The position numbers and the translations under genes were made by a program. The notes under the pieces are model-generated. The model saw nothing but the letters and a program-made list of their open reading frames with translations. It did no database searches and was not told the origin of the DNA. Shown one piece after another: positions 8,694 through 17,154 of a stretch of DNA of 64,000 nt; the stretch's first letter is position 1; each line of letters begins with the position of its first letter. Source of the DNA: Arenibacter aquaticus (lineage in GTDB: Bacteria; Bacteroidota; Bacteroidia; Flavobacteriales; Flavobacteriaceae); contig NZ_RQPJ01000019.1 in assembly GCF_003957295.1 (NCBI RefSeq), positions 42,943 to 106,942 on the forward strand, given 5' to 3'.

Positions 8694-9581
8694 ATGAAAA
8701 AAATAGCAGTCATAGGAGCCGGAACAATGGGTAACGGAATTGCCCATGTTTTTGCACAAAACGGTTATAAAACCAATCTAATCGACATTTCACAAGACTC
8801 CTTGGAAAGAGGTATGGCTACCATAAACAAGAACTTGGACAGGATGGTAGCAAAAGAGATTATAACGGAAAAGGAGAAAGAAAACACTATAAAAAACCTT
8901 AACCAGTATACCGATTTGGCCCAAGGTGTAAAATCTGTTGATTTGGTAGTCGAGGCTGCCACCGAGGACACGGATTTAAAAATTAAGATTTTTACGGACC
9001 TGGATCGTTTATGCGATGCAGACACCATATTGGCCACCAATACCTCGTCTATTTCCATTACCCAGATAGCCGCCGCCACCAACAGGGCCGGAAAAGTCAT
9101 TGGAATGCACTTTATGAACCCAGTTCCCATTATGCAATTGGTTGAGATTATCAGAGGCTACAACACCACCAATGAGGTTACCCAAACCATCATGGATCTC
9201 TCCAAAAAATTGGGTAAAACCCCCACGGAAGTAAATGACTACCCAGGTTTTGTAGCCAATCGTATATTGATGCCAATGATAAATGAAGCCATTGAAACCC
9301 TATACAATAACGTTGCAGGGGTCTCCGAAATAGATACGGTGATGAAATTAGGCATGGCCCATCCGATGGGCCCCTTGCAATTGGCAGATTTTATAGGTCT
9401 GGATGTTTGCCTGTCTATCTTAAAGGTAATGTACGACGGCTTTAAAAATCCGAAATATGCCCCATGCCCCCTCCTGATCAATATGGTTAGAGCGGGTAAA
9501 TTAGGTGTAAAATCCGGGGAAGGGTTTTATGACTATTCAGAATCCCGGAAAGCGGAGAAAGTTTCAAAACAATTTAGTTGA
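8694..9581 (+). CDS. 3-hydroxyacyl-CoA / 3-hydroxybutyryl-CoA dehydrogenase
   Basis: Oxidises (S)-3-hydroxyacyl-CoA with NAD, for fatty-acid or butyrate-type metabolism. From ATG 8694 it is 295 residues, beginning KIAVIGAGTMGNGIAH (Rossmann motif). The catalytic region FMNPVPIMQLVEI and the signature NDYPGFVANRI follow, then the C-terminal GKLGVKSGEGFYDY. A second ATG at 8676 is possible; the open frame back to a TTG at 8643 is unlikely to be used. As a stand-alone domain it is the single-function Hbd/FadB2 type. Confidence 0.93.
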   Translation: MKKIAVIGAGTMGNGIAHVFAQNGYKTNLIDISQDSLERGMATINKNLDRMVAKEIITEKEKENTIKNLNQYTDLAQGVKSVDLVVEAATEDTDLKIKIFTDLDRLCDADTILATNTSSISITQIAAATNRAGKVIGMHFMNPVPIMQLVEIIRGYNTTNEVTQTIMDLSKKLGKTPTEVNDYPGFVANRILMPMINEAIETLYNNVAGVSEIDTVMKLGMAHPMGPLQLADFIGLDVCLSILKVMYDGFKNPKYAPCPLLINMVRAGKLGVKSGEGFYDYSESRKAEKVSKQFS

Positions 9582-9661
9582 TCCATGCTTGCCTATTAGT
9601 AATATACCAAATCAATGTCCTCCCTGATACGTTTTTAGTTAATACCCAAAAACTACAGCAA

Positions 9662-10321
9662 ATGCCCATTAAAGATAATCTAATAAAAATAAAAGAATCT
9701 ATTCCATCCCATGTAACCTTGGTAGCCGTTTCCAAGACCAAACCCCTTGAAGATATTATGGAGGCCTATGAGGCCGGTCAAAGGATTTTCGGAGAAAATA
9801 AAATCCAGGAAATGACCCAAAAATGGGAGAAACTGCCCAAGGATATACAGTGGCATATGATTGGACATATACAACGCAACAAGGTAAAGTATATGGCAGA
9901 ATATGTGTCCTTGATCCACGGAGTTGACAGTCTAAAACTATTGACCGAAATTAACAAACAAGCAAAAAAATACGATAGGGTAATTCCATGTCTTTTGCAA
10001 ATTCACATTGCAGAAGAAACTACAAAATTTGGTTTTGACGCCAGTGAACTGGAACACATAATTACTCCTAGCACGCTTGCACAGCTCACCCATGTCAAAA
10101 TTGTTGGGTTAATGGGCATGGCAACTTTTACACAAGACACCCAGCAGATTAGAAAGGAATTTAAACACCTGAGATCCCTATACGAAAAAGCAAAAAATAA
10201 GCTCCCCTATATATCAATTCTTTCTATGGGAATGAGTGGGGATTACAAAATAGCCATTGAAGAAGGCAGCAGCATGATACGTGTGGGCAGCAGTATATTT
10301 GGGGCCAGAAATTACCACTAA
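9662..10321 (+). CDS. YggS family pyridoxal-phosphate homeostasis protein
   Basis: PLP-binding protein (PROSC/PLPBP family) of 219 residues, thought to buffer PLP and amino-acid balance rather than catalyse. The PLP lysine is in VAVSKTK, with FGENKIQE and WHMIGHIQRNK following; the C-terminal phosphate-binding part includes LSMGMSGDY and GSSMIRVGSSIFGAR. The ATG at 9662 (MPIKDNL) matches family starts; the open frame from 9578 would add an atypical N-terminus overlapping the previous gene. Confidence 0.95.
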   Translation: MPIKDNLIKIKESIPSHVTLVAVSKTKPLEDIMEAYEAGQRIFGENKIQEMTQKWEKLPKDIQWHMIGHIQRNKVKYMAEYVSLIHGVDSLKLLTEINKQAKKYDRVIPCLLQIHIAEETTKFGFDASELEHIITPSTLAQLTHVKIVGLMGMATFTQDTQQIRKEFKHLRSLYEKAKNKLPYISILSMGMSGDYKIAIEEGSSMIRVGSSIFGARNYH

Positions 10322-10351
10322 TACTTGCTATTTCCTTGACAGGAGAATATG

Positions 10352-10359
10352 TATCTTTG
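10352..10359 (+). promoter_or_regulatory. Probable -7 box before the DEDDh/GIY-YIG nuclease gene
   Basis: TATCTTTG fits TAnnTTTG 27 bases before the ATG. TTG triplets lie 13 and 24 bases upstream, neither at the best spacing. Confidence 0.4.
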
Positions 10360-10386
10360 TTTAGCAATCCGAATTAGAATTCATAC

Positions 10387-11751
10387 ATGTACGTCATATT
10401 AGATATTGAAACCACAGGAGGGAAATACAATGAAGAAGGAGTCACCGAAATTGCGATCCACAAATTTGACGGGCATACAGTAGTAGACCAATTTATAAGT
10501 CTGGTAAACCCGGAAAAGGACATTCAGCCCTTTGTGGTAAATCTCACTGGTATCAACAACAATATGCTTAAAACGGCCCCAAAATTTTATGAGGTGGCCA
10601 AGCGGATTGTGGAAATTACCGAAGATGCCGTGATTGTGGCACATAATGCACAATTTGACTACCGTATATTACGGACCGAATTCAGGAGACTAGGATATAA
10701 TTTTGAACGTAAAACACTATGCACCGTTGAACTGTCCAAACAATTATTACCAGACCAGGACTCCTACAGTTTGGGCAAATTGGTACGTTCACTGGGTATT
10801 CCCGTAAGTGACCGTCATAGGGCCAATGGCGACGCCTTGGCTACATTAAAATTATTTAAGCTATTACTTTCAAAGGATCTGGACAAAACCATTATAAAGA
10901 ATGTATTAAGAACAGAAACGCAAGGAGAGCTATCTCCCAGACAATTGGACATGGTAGACCTATTGCCCTCTGAAACAGGGGTCTACTATATGCATAATAA
11001 GGATGGGGATATTATTCTTTTGGGCAAAAGTAGCAACATAAAAAAAAGGGTGAACCAACACTTCACCAATAATAGTCCCAAAGCCAGAAAGCTTCAGAAG
11101 GAAACGAAAAAGGTAACTTTTGAAAAAACAGGTAACGAATTGGCCGCCCTGCTGAAGGAAAATGCCGAATTAATACGGAACAAACCAAAATACAACCCCT
11201 TTTATAAAAAAAGGCTTTTTTCACACGGCATCTACCAATCTTTCAACGAACAGGGTTATGCCGTTCTGACCGCCGAAACCATTAAACCAAAAAAAAGACC
11301 ATTCGCTACCTTTAACAGCTTACAGGCTGCGGAGAATTTCCTTCACAGGATCAGGGAAGAATTTCAGTTGTGCAATAAGCTAAACGGACTATCAAAAGCC
11401 AAAAAGCAGTGCTCCCATTATGATGAAAACAACTGCCTGGGGGCCTGCGTTCAGAAAGAGTCGGCAGACCAATACAACAAAAGGGTTAACCAAGCTATAG
11501 AACAATATAGTTTTAACAATAAGAGCATCTTGATCATGGACAAAGGCAGGGAAATTGGAGAACGCTGTGGGATTGCCATAAAAGATGGCACTTTTATAGG
11601 CATGGGGTATTTTAATCTAAACTATCAGATTAATAATATGCATATATTGGAAACCATAATTACCCCTATGGATGGAAATGATAATACCACCCATATTATC
11701 ACATCTTATCTTAGAAAAAAGAAGGTTTTAAAAATTTTGGAATTAAAATAG
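10387..11751 (+). CDS. DnaQ-like exonuclease fused to UvrC-like GIY-YIG nuclease
   Basis: 454 residues. Residues 1-165 are a DEDDh 3'-5' exonuclease: D6 and E8 in LDIETT, D91 in NAQFD, and H144 with D149 in HRANGDA. Residues ~192-270 are a GIY-YIG endonuclease resembling the UvrC N-terminus (ETGVYYMHN...ILLGKSSNIKKRVNQHF). C329, C342, C350 and C354 reproduce the C-x7-C-x3-C spacing of UvrC, so a UvrC-type metal or Fe-S cluster is possible. The combination is known from bacterial Cho-like/Pol III epsilon-like proteins and suggests a role in excision repair. It is the first gene of a tight run continuing into the ion channel, miaA and gluconokinase. Confidence 0.92.
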   Translation: MYVILDIETTGGKYNEEGVTEIAIHKFDGHTVVDQFISLVNPEKDIQPFVVNLTGINNNMLKTAPKFYEVAKRIVEITEDAVIVAHNAQFDYRILRTEFRRLGYNFERKTLCTVELSKQLLPDQDSYSLGKLVRSLGIPVSDRHRANGDALATLKLFKLLLSKDLDKTIIKNVLRTETQGELSPRQLDMVDLLPSETGVYYMHNKDGDIILLGKSSNIKKRVNQHFTNNSPKARKLQKETKKVTFEKTGNELAALLKENAELIRNKPKYNPFYKKRLFSHGIYQSFNEQGYAVLTAETIKPKKRPFATFNSLQAAENFLHRIREEFQLCNKLNGLSKAKKQCSHYDENNCLGACVQKESADQYNKRVNQAIEQYSFNNKSILIMDKGREIGERCGIAIKDGTFIGMGYFNLNYQINNMHILETIITPMDGNDNTTHIITSYLRKKKVLKILELK

Positions 11752-11757
11752 TAAAAT

Positions 11758-12588
11758 TTGAAAATTAAAAAAAGTTGGAAACATAAGATCCATGAGGTAA
11801 TCTACGGGACACACACCCCGGCCGGAAAACTGTTTGACATAGTTCTTCTCATTATAATCGTCTACAGTGTAATCATCGTAATGCTGGAGAGTATCCCAGC
11901 CTATGACGAGCGGTATCATAAATTCCTAAACCTTTCGGAATGGGTGGTAACCATTTTGTTTTCCATAGAGTACATTTTACGTATTGTTTCCATCAACCGC
12001 CCAAAAAAATATATTTTTAGCTTTTTTGGTATTATCGATCTATTATCCACCATTCCCAAATACCTAGCCCTGTTTCTTGTGGGCTCCCAATACCTTACGG
12101 CCTTTCGCATCCTGAGGTTGTTAAGGGTGTTTAGAATTTTAAAACTGGTACGTTTCGTAGGGGAATCAAACAATCTGGTGAGAGCTCTACATGCGAGTAG
12201 GACTAAAATATTTGTTTTTGTTTTCTTCGTGATCATCATATCTGTTTTATTGGGAACGGTAATGTATATTGTTGAAGGCCCCACCCACGGCTTCTCTAGT
12301 ATTCCCCACAGTGTATATTGGACCATAGTAACCCTTACCACAGTGGGCTATGGCGATATTTCCCCAGAAACACCCTTGGGACAGTTTATAGCTACTGTGA
12401 TCATGATCATTGGTTACGGAGTTATTGCGGTGCCTACAGGAATTGTTTCGGCAGAATACGCCTCGGGCATATCCAAGAAAACCAAGAAAAACCCTGGAAG
12501 GGCCTGTCCTGAATGTGGTACGGAAATTATGCGCGTGGATGCCCACTATTGTAGGGAATGCGGGCACAGATTAAATGACGAAGACTAA
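11758..12588 (+). CDS. Voltage-gated-type potassium channel with C-terminal zinc ribbon
   Basis: Six-helix cation channel of 276 residues. S1-S3 are at about 26-106. S4 (112-132) carries arginines at regular spacing (FRILRLLRVFRILK), then S5 at 150-171, the K+ selectivity filter TTVGYGD at 194-200 and S6 at 206-228. The tail has four cysteines (250, 253, 265, 268; CPEC...CREC) forming a small zinc ribbon. The start is a TTG at 11758, six bases after the previous stop; no ATG occurs before the first helices. Its stop overlaps the miaA start (TAATG). K+ selectivity follows from the filter; voltage gating is inferred from S4. Confidence 0.92.
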   Translation: MKIKKSWKHKIHEVIYGTHTPAGKLFDIVLLIIIVYSVIIVMLESIPAYDERYHKFLNLSEWVVTILFSIEYILRIVSINRPKKYIFSFFGIIDLLSTIPKYLALFLVGSQYLTAFRILRLLRVFRILKLVRFVGESNNLVRALHASRTKIFVFVFFVIIISVLLGTVMYIVEGPTHGFSSIPHSVYWTIVTLTTVGYGDISPETPLGQFIATVIMIIGYGVIAVPTGIVSAEYASGISKKTKKNPGRACPECGTEIMRVDAHYCRECGHRLNDED

Positions 12589-13502
12589 TGACTAACAAGA
12601 CCCTCATATCAGTCGTAGGGCCAACGGCCATTGGCAAGACCGCTTTGGCCATTAAGGTGGCGGATTATTTTGGTACAGAAATTATTTCAGCAGATTCCAG
12701 ACAGTTTTTTAAGGAAATGCGTATTGGGACAGCAGTCCCATCACAGGAAGAGCTGGCGAGCGTTCCCCATCACTTTATTCAGCACAAAAGTATTTTTGAA
12801 CCCTATAGTGTAGGTGATTTTGAACGGGAAGCCCTTTCCAAACTAGAATTCCTCTTTAAGAAAAAGGATGTTGTAGTAATGGTAGGCGGCAGTGGCCTTT
12901 ATGTAGACGCCGTAACCCATGGATTGGACCATTTTCCCAAGATTGACCCAGAAATACGCCAAAACTTGAACGAACAGCTTTTAAACAAGGGGATAACAAG
13001 CCTTCAAGAGCAATTAAAAACCCTAGACCCTACATACTATGACAAAGTTGATCTTAACAACCCACATAGGCTTATTAGGGCCTTGGAGGTGTGCCTAGGC
13101 ACTGGTGACCCCTTCTCTTCCTTTTTAAAACGGTCCAATATTAGCAAAAGGCCTTTCCGTACCGTTACATTGGGCATAAGTGCTGCCCGTGATATAATCT
13201 ATGACCGTATAAACCTAAGGGTAGATCTGATGATGGATGAAGGCCTCTTACAAGAAGTAGAAACCCTGGAACAGTACAAAGACCTTAATGCCCTACAAAC
13301 TGTTGGTTACAAGGAATTATTCCAATATCTTAAGGGCGATATTGATCTGGAAACAGCAATAGGGGATATTAAGAAAAATACCAGAAGGTTTGCCAAAAGG
13401 CAATTAACCTGGTTAAGAAAAAAAGAAGATATCCTTTGGATTGATTATAAGTATGACTTAGCCGCAGTTTTAAGTAAAGTGGAACAAAATATCACGGGAT
13501 AA
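12588..13502 (+). CDS. miaA: tRNA dimethylallyltransferase MiaA
   Basis: Transfers dimethylallyl from DMAPP to A37 of tRNAs reading UNN codons. The 304 residues include the P-loop GPTAIGKTAL (11-20), SADSRQF with the conserved DSRQ, the VGGSGLYVDA segment, HRLIRALEV and the late QTVGYKEL and KRQLTWLRK motifs. The ATG overlaps the channel stop by one base and its own stop overlaps the gluconokinase start in the same way, indicating translational coupling. Confidence 0.97.
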   Translation: MTNKTLISVVGPTAIGKTALAIKVADYFGTEIISADSRQFFKEMRIGTAVPSQEELASVPHHFIQHKSIFEPYSVGDFEREALSKLEFLFKKKDVVVMVGGSGLYVDAVTHGLDHFPKIDPEIRQNLNEQLLNKGITSLQEQLKTLDPTYYDKVDLNNPHRLIRALEVCLGTGDPFSSFLKRSNISKRPFRTVTLGISAARDIIYDRINLRVDLMMDEGLLQEVETLEQYKDLNALQTVGYKELFQYLKGDIDLETAIGDIKKNTRRFAKRQLTWLRKKEDILWIDYKYDLAAVLSKVEQNITG

Positions 13503-14008
13503 TGAGCGCTACAAATAAGAATATACTTTTCATTATTGGTGTTTCCGGAACCGGAAAATCAACCATCGGGGAAATGCTGGCCAAGGCACTCAAACTGCCT
13601 TTTTATGACGGGGACGATTACCATTCGGAATCCAACATAAAAAAAATGGCCAATAAAAACCCGTTGACCGATGAAGACCGCCAGGAATGGTTGGCCACTT
13701 TGAATAAATTAGCCCGGGACAAAAGGGATACCGGGGCCGTAATTGTCTGTTCGGCATTAAAAAAATCTTATCGAAAAATATTGGCTAAACAAATTGAATC
13801 ACAGGTAGTATGGGTTTCCCTAGAAGGCTCCTTTGAGCTGATAATGGATCGTCTACAAAAAAGAAAAGGACATTTTATGCCTTCGGAATTGCTACGCTCC
13901 CAATTGGATACTTTTGAACCCACCACAGAAGCCATAAAAGTGCCCATTACGGGTAGCCCCAAAGAAATAGTTGATAATATATTAAGGGAATATGACGGAA
14001 CCAAATAA
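13502..14008 (+). CDS. gntK: Gluconokinase (GntK family)
   Basis: ATP-dependent kinase of the shikimate-kinase fold that makes 6-phosphogluconate; 168 residues, usual for GntK. P-loop GVSGTGKSTIGE (13-24), then FYDGDDYHSESNIKKM and PLTDEDRQEWL, typical gluconokinase signatures, and CSALKKSYR. It is the last gene of the nuclease-channel-miaA run. A GntP-type permease is encoded about 21 kb away, which could supply gluconate, but there is no local link. Confidence 0.9.
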   Translation: MSATNKNILFIIGVSGTGKSTIGEMLAKALKLPFYDGDDYHSESNIKKMANKNPLTDEDRQEWLATLNKLARDKRDTGAVIVCSALKKSYRKILAKQIESQVVWVSLEGSFELIMDRLQKRKGHFMPSELLRSQLDTFEPTTEAIKVPITGSPKEIVDNILREYDGTK

Positions 14009-14027
14009 GTCTTTAATGAGACTTTTG
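14007..14027 (+). terminator. Weak terminator-like hairpin at the gluconokinase stop
   Basis: AAGTCT (14007-14012) pairs with AGACTT (14019-14024) around a 6-base loop and is followed by TTTG. The 6-bp stem starts inside the stop codon. Marginal. Confidence 0.35.
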
Positions 14028-14135
14028 TAGCAGCATCCTTAAAGTTAGGGAGACATTAGGAGCGTGTTCACTTTTTTTGGCGGGATCCGTTAAGCCGGCG
14101 CATGGGGCTGAAGGTTACAACTATGACAAATCACA

Positions 14136-14173
14136 AATAAAAAGCGCCAAGTCAGATTTCTGCTTGGCGCTTT
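14136..14173 (-). terminator. Terminator of the rprX/rprY-like operon
   Basis: An 11-bp stem, AAAGCGCCAAG (14141-14151) with CTTGGCGCTTT (14163-14173), has an inner CAGA/TCTG pairing in its loop. The A-rich run before it on the plus strand gives a T-rich tail for minus-strand transcripts. It may also stop plus-strand readthrough from gluconokinase. Confidence 0.8.
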
Positions 14174-14196
14174 AAAATATATTATGTTCGGCAAAT

Positions 14197-14904
14197 TTAT
14201 TCGTCCTTTACCACAAGCCTAAATCCTTCTCCGTGAATATTTAATATCTCAACGTTTTCATCTTTTTTCAAGTATTTACGCAATTTAGCGATATAGACAT
14301 CCATACTCCTTGATGTAAAATAGTTATCATCTCGCCAAATCTTGGTCAAAGCCAATTCCCTGGGCATCAGATCGTTCTCATGTAAGGCCAATAACCTAAG
14401 CAATTCATTTTCCTTGGGGGATAATTTAATTGCATCCTCATCCTTATATTTTAAAAATCTCAATTTTGAATTTAACTGAAACCCTCCAATCTTAAACTCA
14501 AACTGTTTACTATCTGCCAAAGAATTGGATGACTTCCTCTGAATTATCGCTTTCAATTTCATTAAAAGCACTTCGGAATCAAAAGGTTTGTTTAAGTAAT
14601 CATCAGCTCCCGCCTTGTACCCCTTAAGCACATCTTCCTTCATGGTCTTGGCCGTTAAGAATACTATGGGAACATTTTCATTCTTCTCCCGAATCTCCTT
14701 AGCCAGTGTAAATCCATCCTTGTAGGGCATCATTACATCCAAGATACAAACATCAAAATTGTCTTTCTTAAATTTCTCAAAACCTTCCATTCCATTTTTA
14801 GCCAACGTAACATCAAAATCGTTCATGGCCAAATAATCCTTTAGCACGATTCCAAAATTGGGATCATCCTCTACAAGTAATACTTTTTTATCTGCTGTTT
14901 CCAT
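14197..14904 (-). CDS. rprY: OmpR-family response regulator (RprY-like)
   Basis: Two-component regulator of 235 residues. The receiver domain has acidic D13/D14 (VEDD), phospho-acceptor D56 (ILDVMMP), T84 and K106 (NKPF). The C-terminal winged helix (about 130-232) includes KLSPKENELLRLL, the recognition region SMDVYIAKLRKYL and GEGFRLV. It follows the histidine kinase gene by 10 bases. The pair most resembles RprX/RprY of Bacteroides, but the symbol is assigned by resemblance only. Confidence 0.9.
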   Translation of the reverse strand: METADKKVLLVEDDPNFGIVLKDYLAMNDFDVTLAKNGMEGFEKFKKDNFDVCILDVMMPYKDGFTLAKEIREKNENVPIVFLTAKTMKEDVLKGYKAGADDYLNKPFDSEVLLMKLKAIIQRKSSNSLADSKQFEFKIGGFQLNSKLRFLKYKDEDAIKLSPKENELLRLLALHENDLMPRELALTKIWRDDNYFTSRSMDVYIAKLRKYLKKDENVEILNIHGEGFRLVVKDE

Positions 14905-14914
14905 TATCGTTTTA

Positions 14915-16489
14915 TTAAATTAAAGGTAGTTTTATATAAAAAGTGCTTCCTTTTCCTTTTTCACTCTCCGCATAAACCTCACCTTGGTGATCATCTATTA
15001 TTTTTTTCACATAAGCTAGACCCAATCCGTGACCCTTAACGTTGTGTATATCTCCAGTGTGTTCCCTATAGAACTTTTCAAAAACTTTTTTCAGTACCGC
15101 CTTGCTCATTCCAGCACCTTGGTCCTTTATTTTTATAATTATATAATTGCTTACCACTTCGGTAAAAACATCTATTTTAGGCGCTTGGGGCGAATATTTC
15201 ACGGCATTGTCCAAAATATTCACAATTACATTTGTAAAATGCATTTCGTTGGCCAGCACCTCTGAACGATCTGCTTTTAAATGGGTTTTAATATAGCCGC
15301 CTCTGTCATCAACAATTAGCTCAACATGGGTAATGGCATCGGCTATTATGTCGTGCACATCGGCCCTATCCTTACTAATATCCAACTGGTTTTTTTCCAA
15401 TTTGGAAATTCGCAATACATTCTCTACCTGGGCATGCATTCGTTTATTTTCGTCCCGGATCATCAGCAAATACCGCAACACCTTATCTTTATCCTGGATT
15501 ATCTTAGGGTTTTTTATAGCCTCTACTGCCAAATTAATTGTTGCTATCGGGGTTTTAAACTCATGCGTCATATTATTAATAAAGTCCGATTTTATCTCGG
15601 AAATCTGTTTTTGTTTTATCAATTGATATATGGCGCTGGAATACGCTATAACAATAACCAATGTAAAGGCCAATGACAAAATGGCCATTCCCAGAATGGA
15701 CTGTATTAGGAACCTTTTCTTTTTAGGAAAGGTAAGCAATAGGGAAAAATTGGTGTTTCCTTCACTATCCTTAAACAAGGGAGCTTTGTACAGCGTGGTT
15801 TCGGAGAATTTAAATTTTTTAGATTTAACCTTTGTGGGCAACCCCTTACTGTAAACCCCATATTCATAGTCAATAGTAATACCCCTATTCTTTAGCTCTC
15901 TGCTGAGAAACAATTCTATTTCCTGTTTGGATACCCGTTTATGGATAGACCTGGATTTGGCCTGCTCCCTAAAAACATCATCCAAAGCCGCCTTATCCAC
16001 AGAAGAAAGACCTCCTATTTTTTCCAGCTTTTGGACGGGTGTCAAAGAATACTGACTACCATCCAAACCAAAATCCTCTTTATATATTTCAGTTTTCCTG
16101 GTGCTCGTAATATTCCTAAAGGTTGTTGTGTCCAAGCCTATATCAAAGAACGTAGAGGCCATATTATAGTCCTCCTCGAGAATACCATGGGTATAAAATC
16201 GGATTTCATTGGAGTTAATATCCCGATCAAAAAAAAAGAAATTCTTAAGATGGGTGGCCTTGGGCTTTCCCACACTATCCTTTAATCTGTAAAATTCATC
16301 AAGATAATCCTGTACCTCTCTTTTTTCAATATCCTCTACAACCCTATTTAGAATTTGATTGACCGTATTTGAAAATTGCTCCTCCTTATCCTCTACCGAT
16401 TTATTGATCCAATAGCTTTGGACAAAGATAATCCCTATTAGGGAAAGGCTCATTAATACTACCAATAAACCAAATAACCTCTTATTCAT
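14915..16489 (-). CDS. rprX: Sensor histidine kinase (RprX-like)
   Basis: Membrane sensor of 524 residues: TM1 at 6-25, a periplasmic domain of ~235 residues with no recognised fold, TM2 at 262-285. The HisKA box FINNMTHEFKTP has phospho-acceptor H309, followed by the ATPase motifs (N box NVIVNILDNAVKYSP, G1 DQGAGM, G2 GHGLGLAYVKKI). There is no HAMP domain; TM2 runs almost directly into the H box. It partners the adjacent response regulator and is downstream of coaE on the same strand. Confidence 0.93.
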   Translation of the reverse strand: MNKRLFGLLVVLMSLSLIGIIFVQSYWINKSVEDKEEQFSNTVNQILNRVVEDIEKREVQDYLDEFYRLKDSVGKPKATHLKNFFFFDRDINSNEIRFYTHGILEEDYNMASTFFDIGLDTTTFRNITSTRKTEIYKEDFGLDGSQYSLTPVQKLEKIGGLSSVDKAALDDVFREQAKSRSIHKRVSKQEIELFLSRELKNRGITIDYEYGVYSKGLPTKVKSKKFKFSETTLYKAPLFKDSEGNTNFSLLLTFPKKKRFLIQSILGMAILSLAFTLVIVIAYSSAIYQLIKQKQISEIKSDFINNMTHEFKTPIATINLAVEAIKNPKIIQDKDKVLRYLLMIRDENKRMHAQVENVLRISKLEKNQLDISKDRADVHDIIADAITHVELIVDDRGGYIKTHLKADRSEVLANEMHFTNVIVNILDNAVKYSPQAPKIDVFTEVVSNYIIIKIKDQGAGMSKAVLKKVFEKFYREHTGDIHNVKGHGLGLAYVKKIIDDHQGEVYAESEKGKGSTFYIKLPLI

Positions 16490-16569
16490 TTATTAACAAA
16501 ATTAAAAATTTAACATTTAGCGGATTGTACGTTTAACCTAACCTTAACAAAAATGTTAAAATAATGCTC

Positions 16570-17154
16570 TTAAGCCCCTAATTTAAGTAGTTCTTGGTGG
16601 ATCCGCATCACCTCATGTCGGGTTTTCTCTAGCTCTATATTTGCTATTATGAAGTCTGAATACTTCTCTTTTTGACTGTCGGGCAATTGATTTTTTATCC
16701 GCTGCTCCACCTGGGCTTCGGTACTACCGTCCCGGTGCATCACCCTACTTATCCTTGTTGGGATCGGCGCCGTTACCAATATTATTTTATCGTAGAATTC
16801 ACGGTTTCCGTTCTCAAAGATAATAGCAGCTTCCTGAATTACGTACTGCGCTTTTTGACCCTTGGACCAACCCAAAAAATGCTCCCTAACGGCAGGGTGC
16901 ACAATACCGTTCAAAGCCTTTAAAAGACCCTTGTTCCCAAACACCTTCTTAGCCACATAATCCCTATTGAGCTTCCCGTCAAGGTAACTCTGCTCTCCCA
17001 ATAACCCTTGGATCTCTTTTTTAATATTAGCAGAAGAATTCATTAGATTTTTAGCCTCCACATCGGAATTATAGACCGGCACCCCCAATTCCCTGAACAT
17101 ATTGGCTACGGTAGACTTTCCACTACCTATACCTCCAGTAAGCCCTACGATCAT
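16570..17154 (-). CDS. coaE: Dephospho-CoA kinase
   Basis: Last step of CoA synthesis: phosphorylates dephospho-CoA on the ribose 3'-OH. About 194 residues with the P-loop GLTGGIGSGKSTVA at the N-terminus, NSDVEAKNLM, HPAVREHFLGW and QEAAIIFE motifs, and the lid region RDGSTEAQVEQRIKNQ. Two ATGs stand in tandem (17157 and 17154). Either start overlaps the stop of the YbbR gene by a few bases, so the two are translationally coupled. Confidence 0.96.
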   Translation of the reverse strand: MIVGLTGGIGSGKSTVANMFRELGVPVYNSDVEAKNLMNSSANIKKEIQGLLGEQSYLDGKLNRDYVAKKVFGNKGLLKALNGIVHPAVREHFLGWSKGQKAQYVIQEAAIIFENGNREFYDKIILVTAPIPTRISRVMHRDGSTEAQVEQRIKNQLPDSQKEKYSDFIIANIELEKTRHEVMRIHQELLKLGA

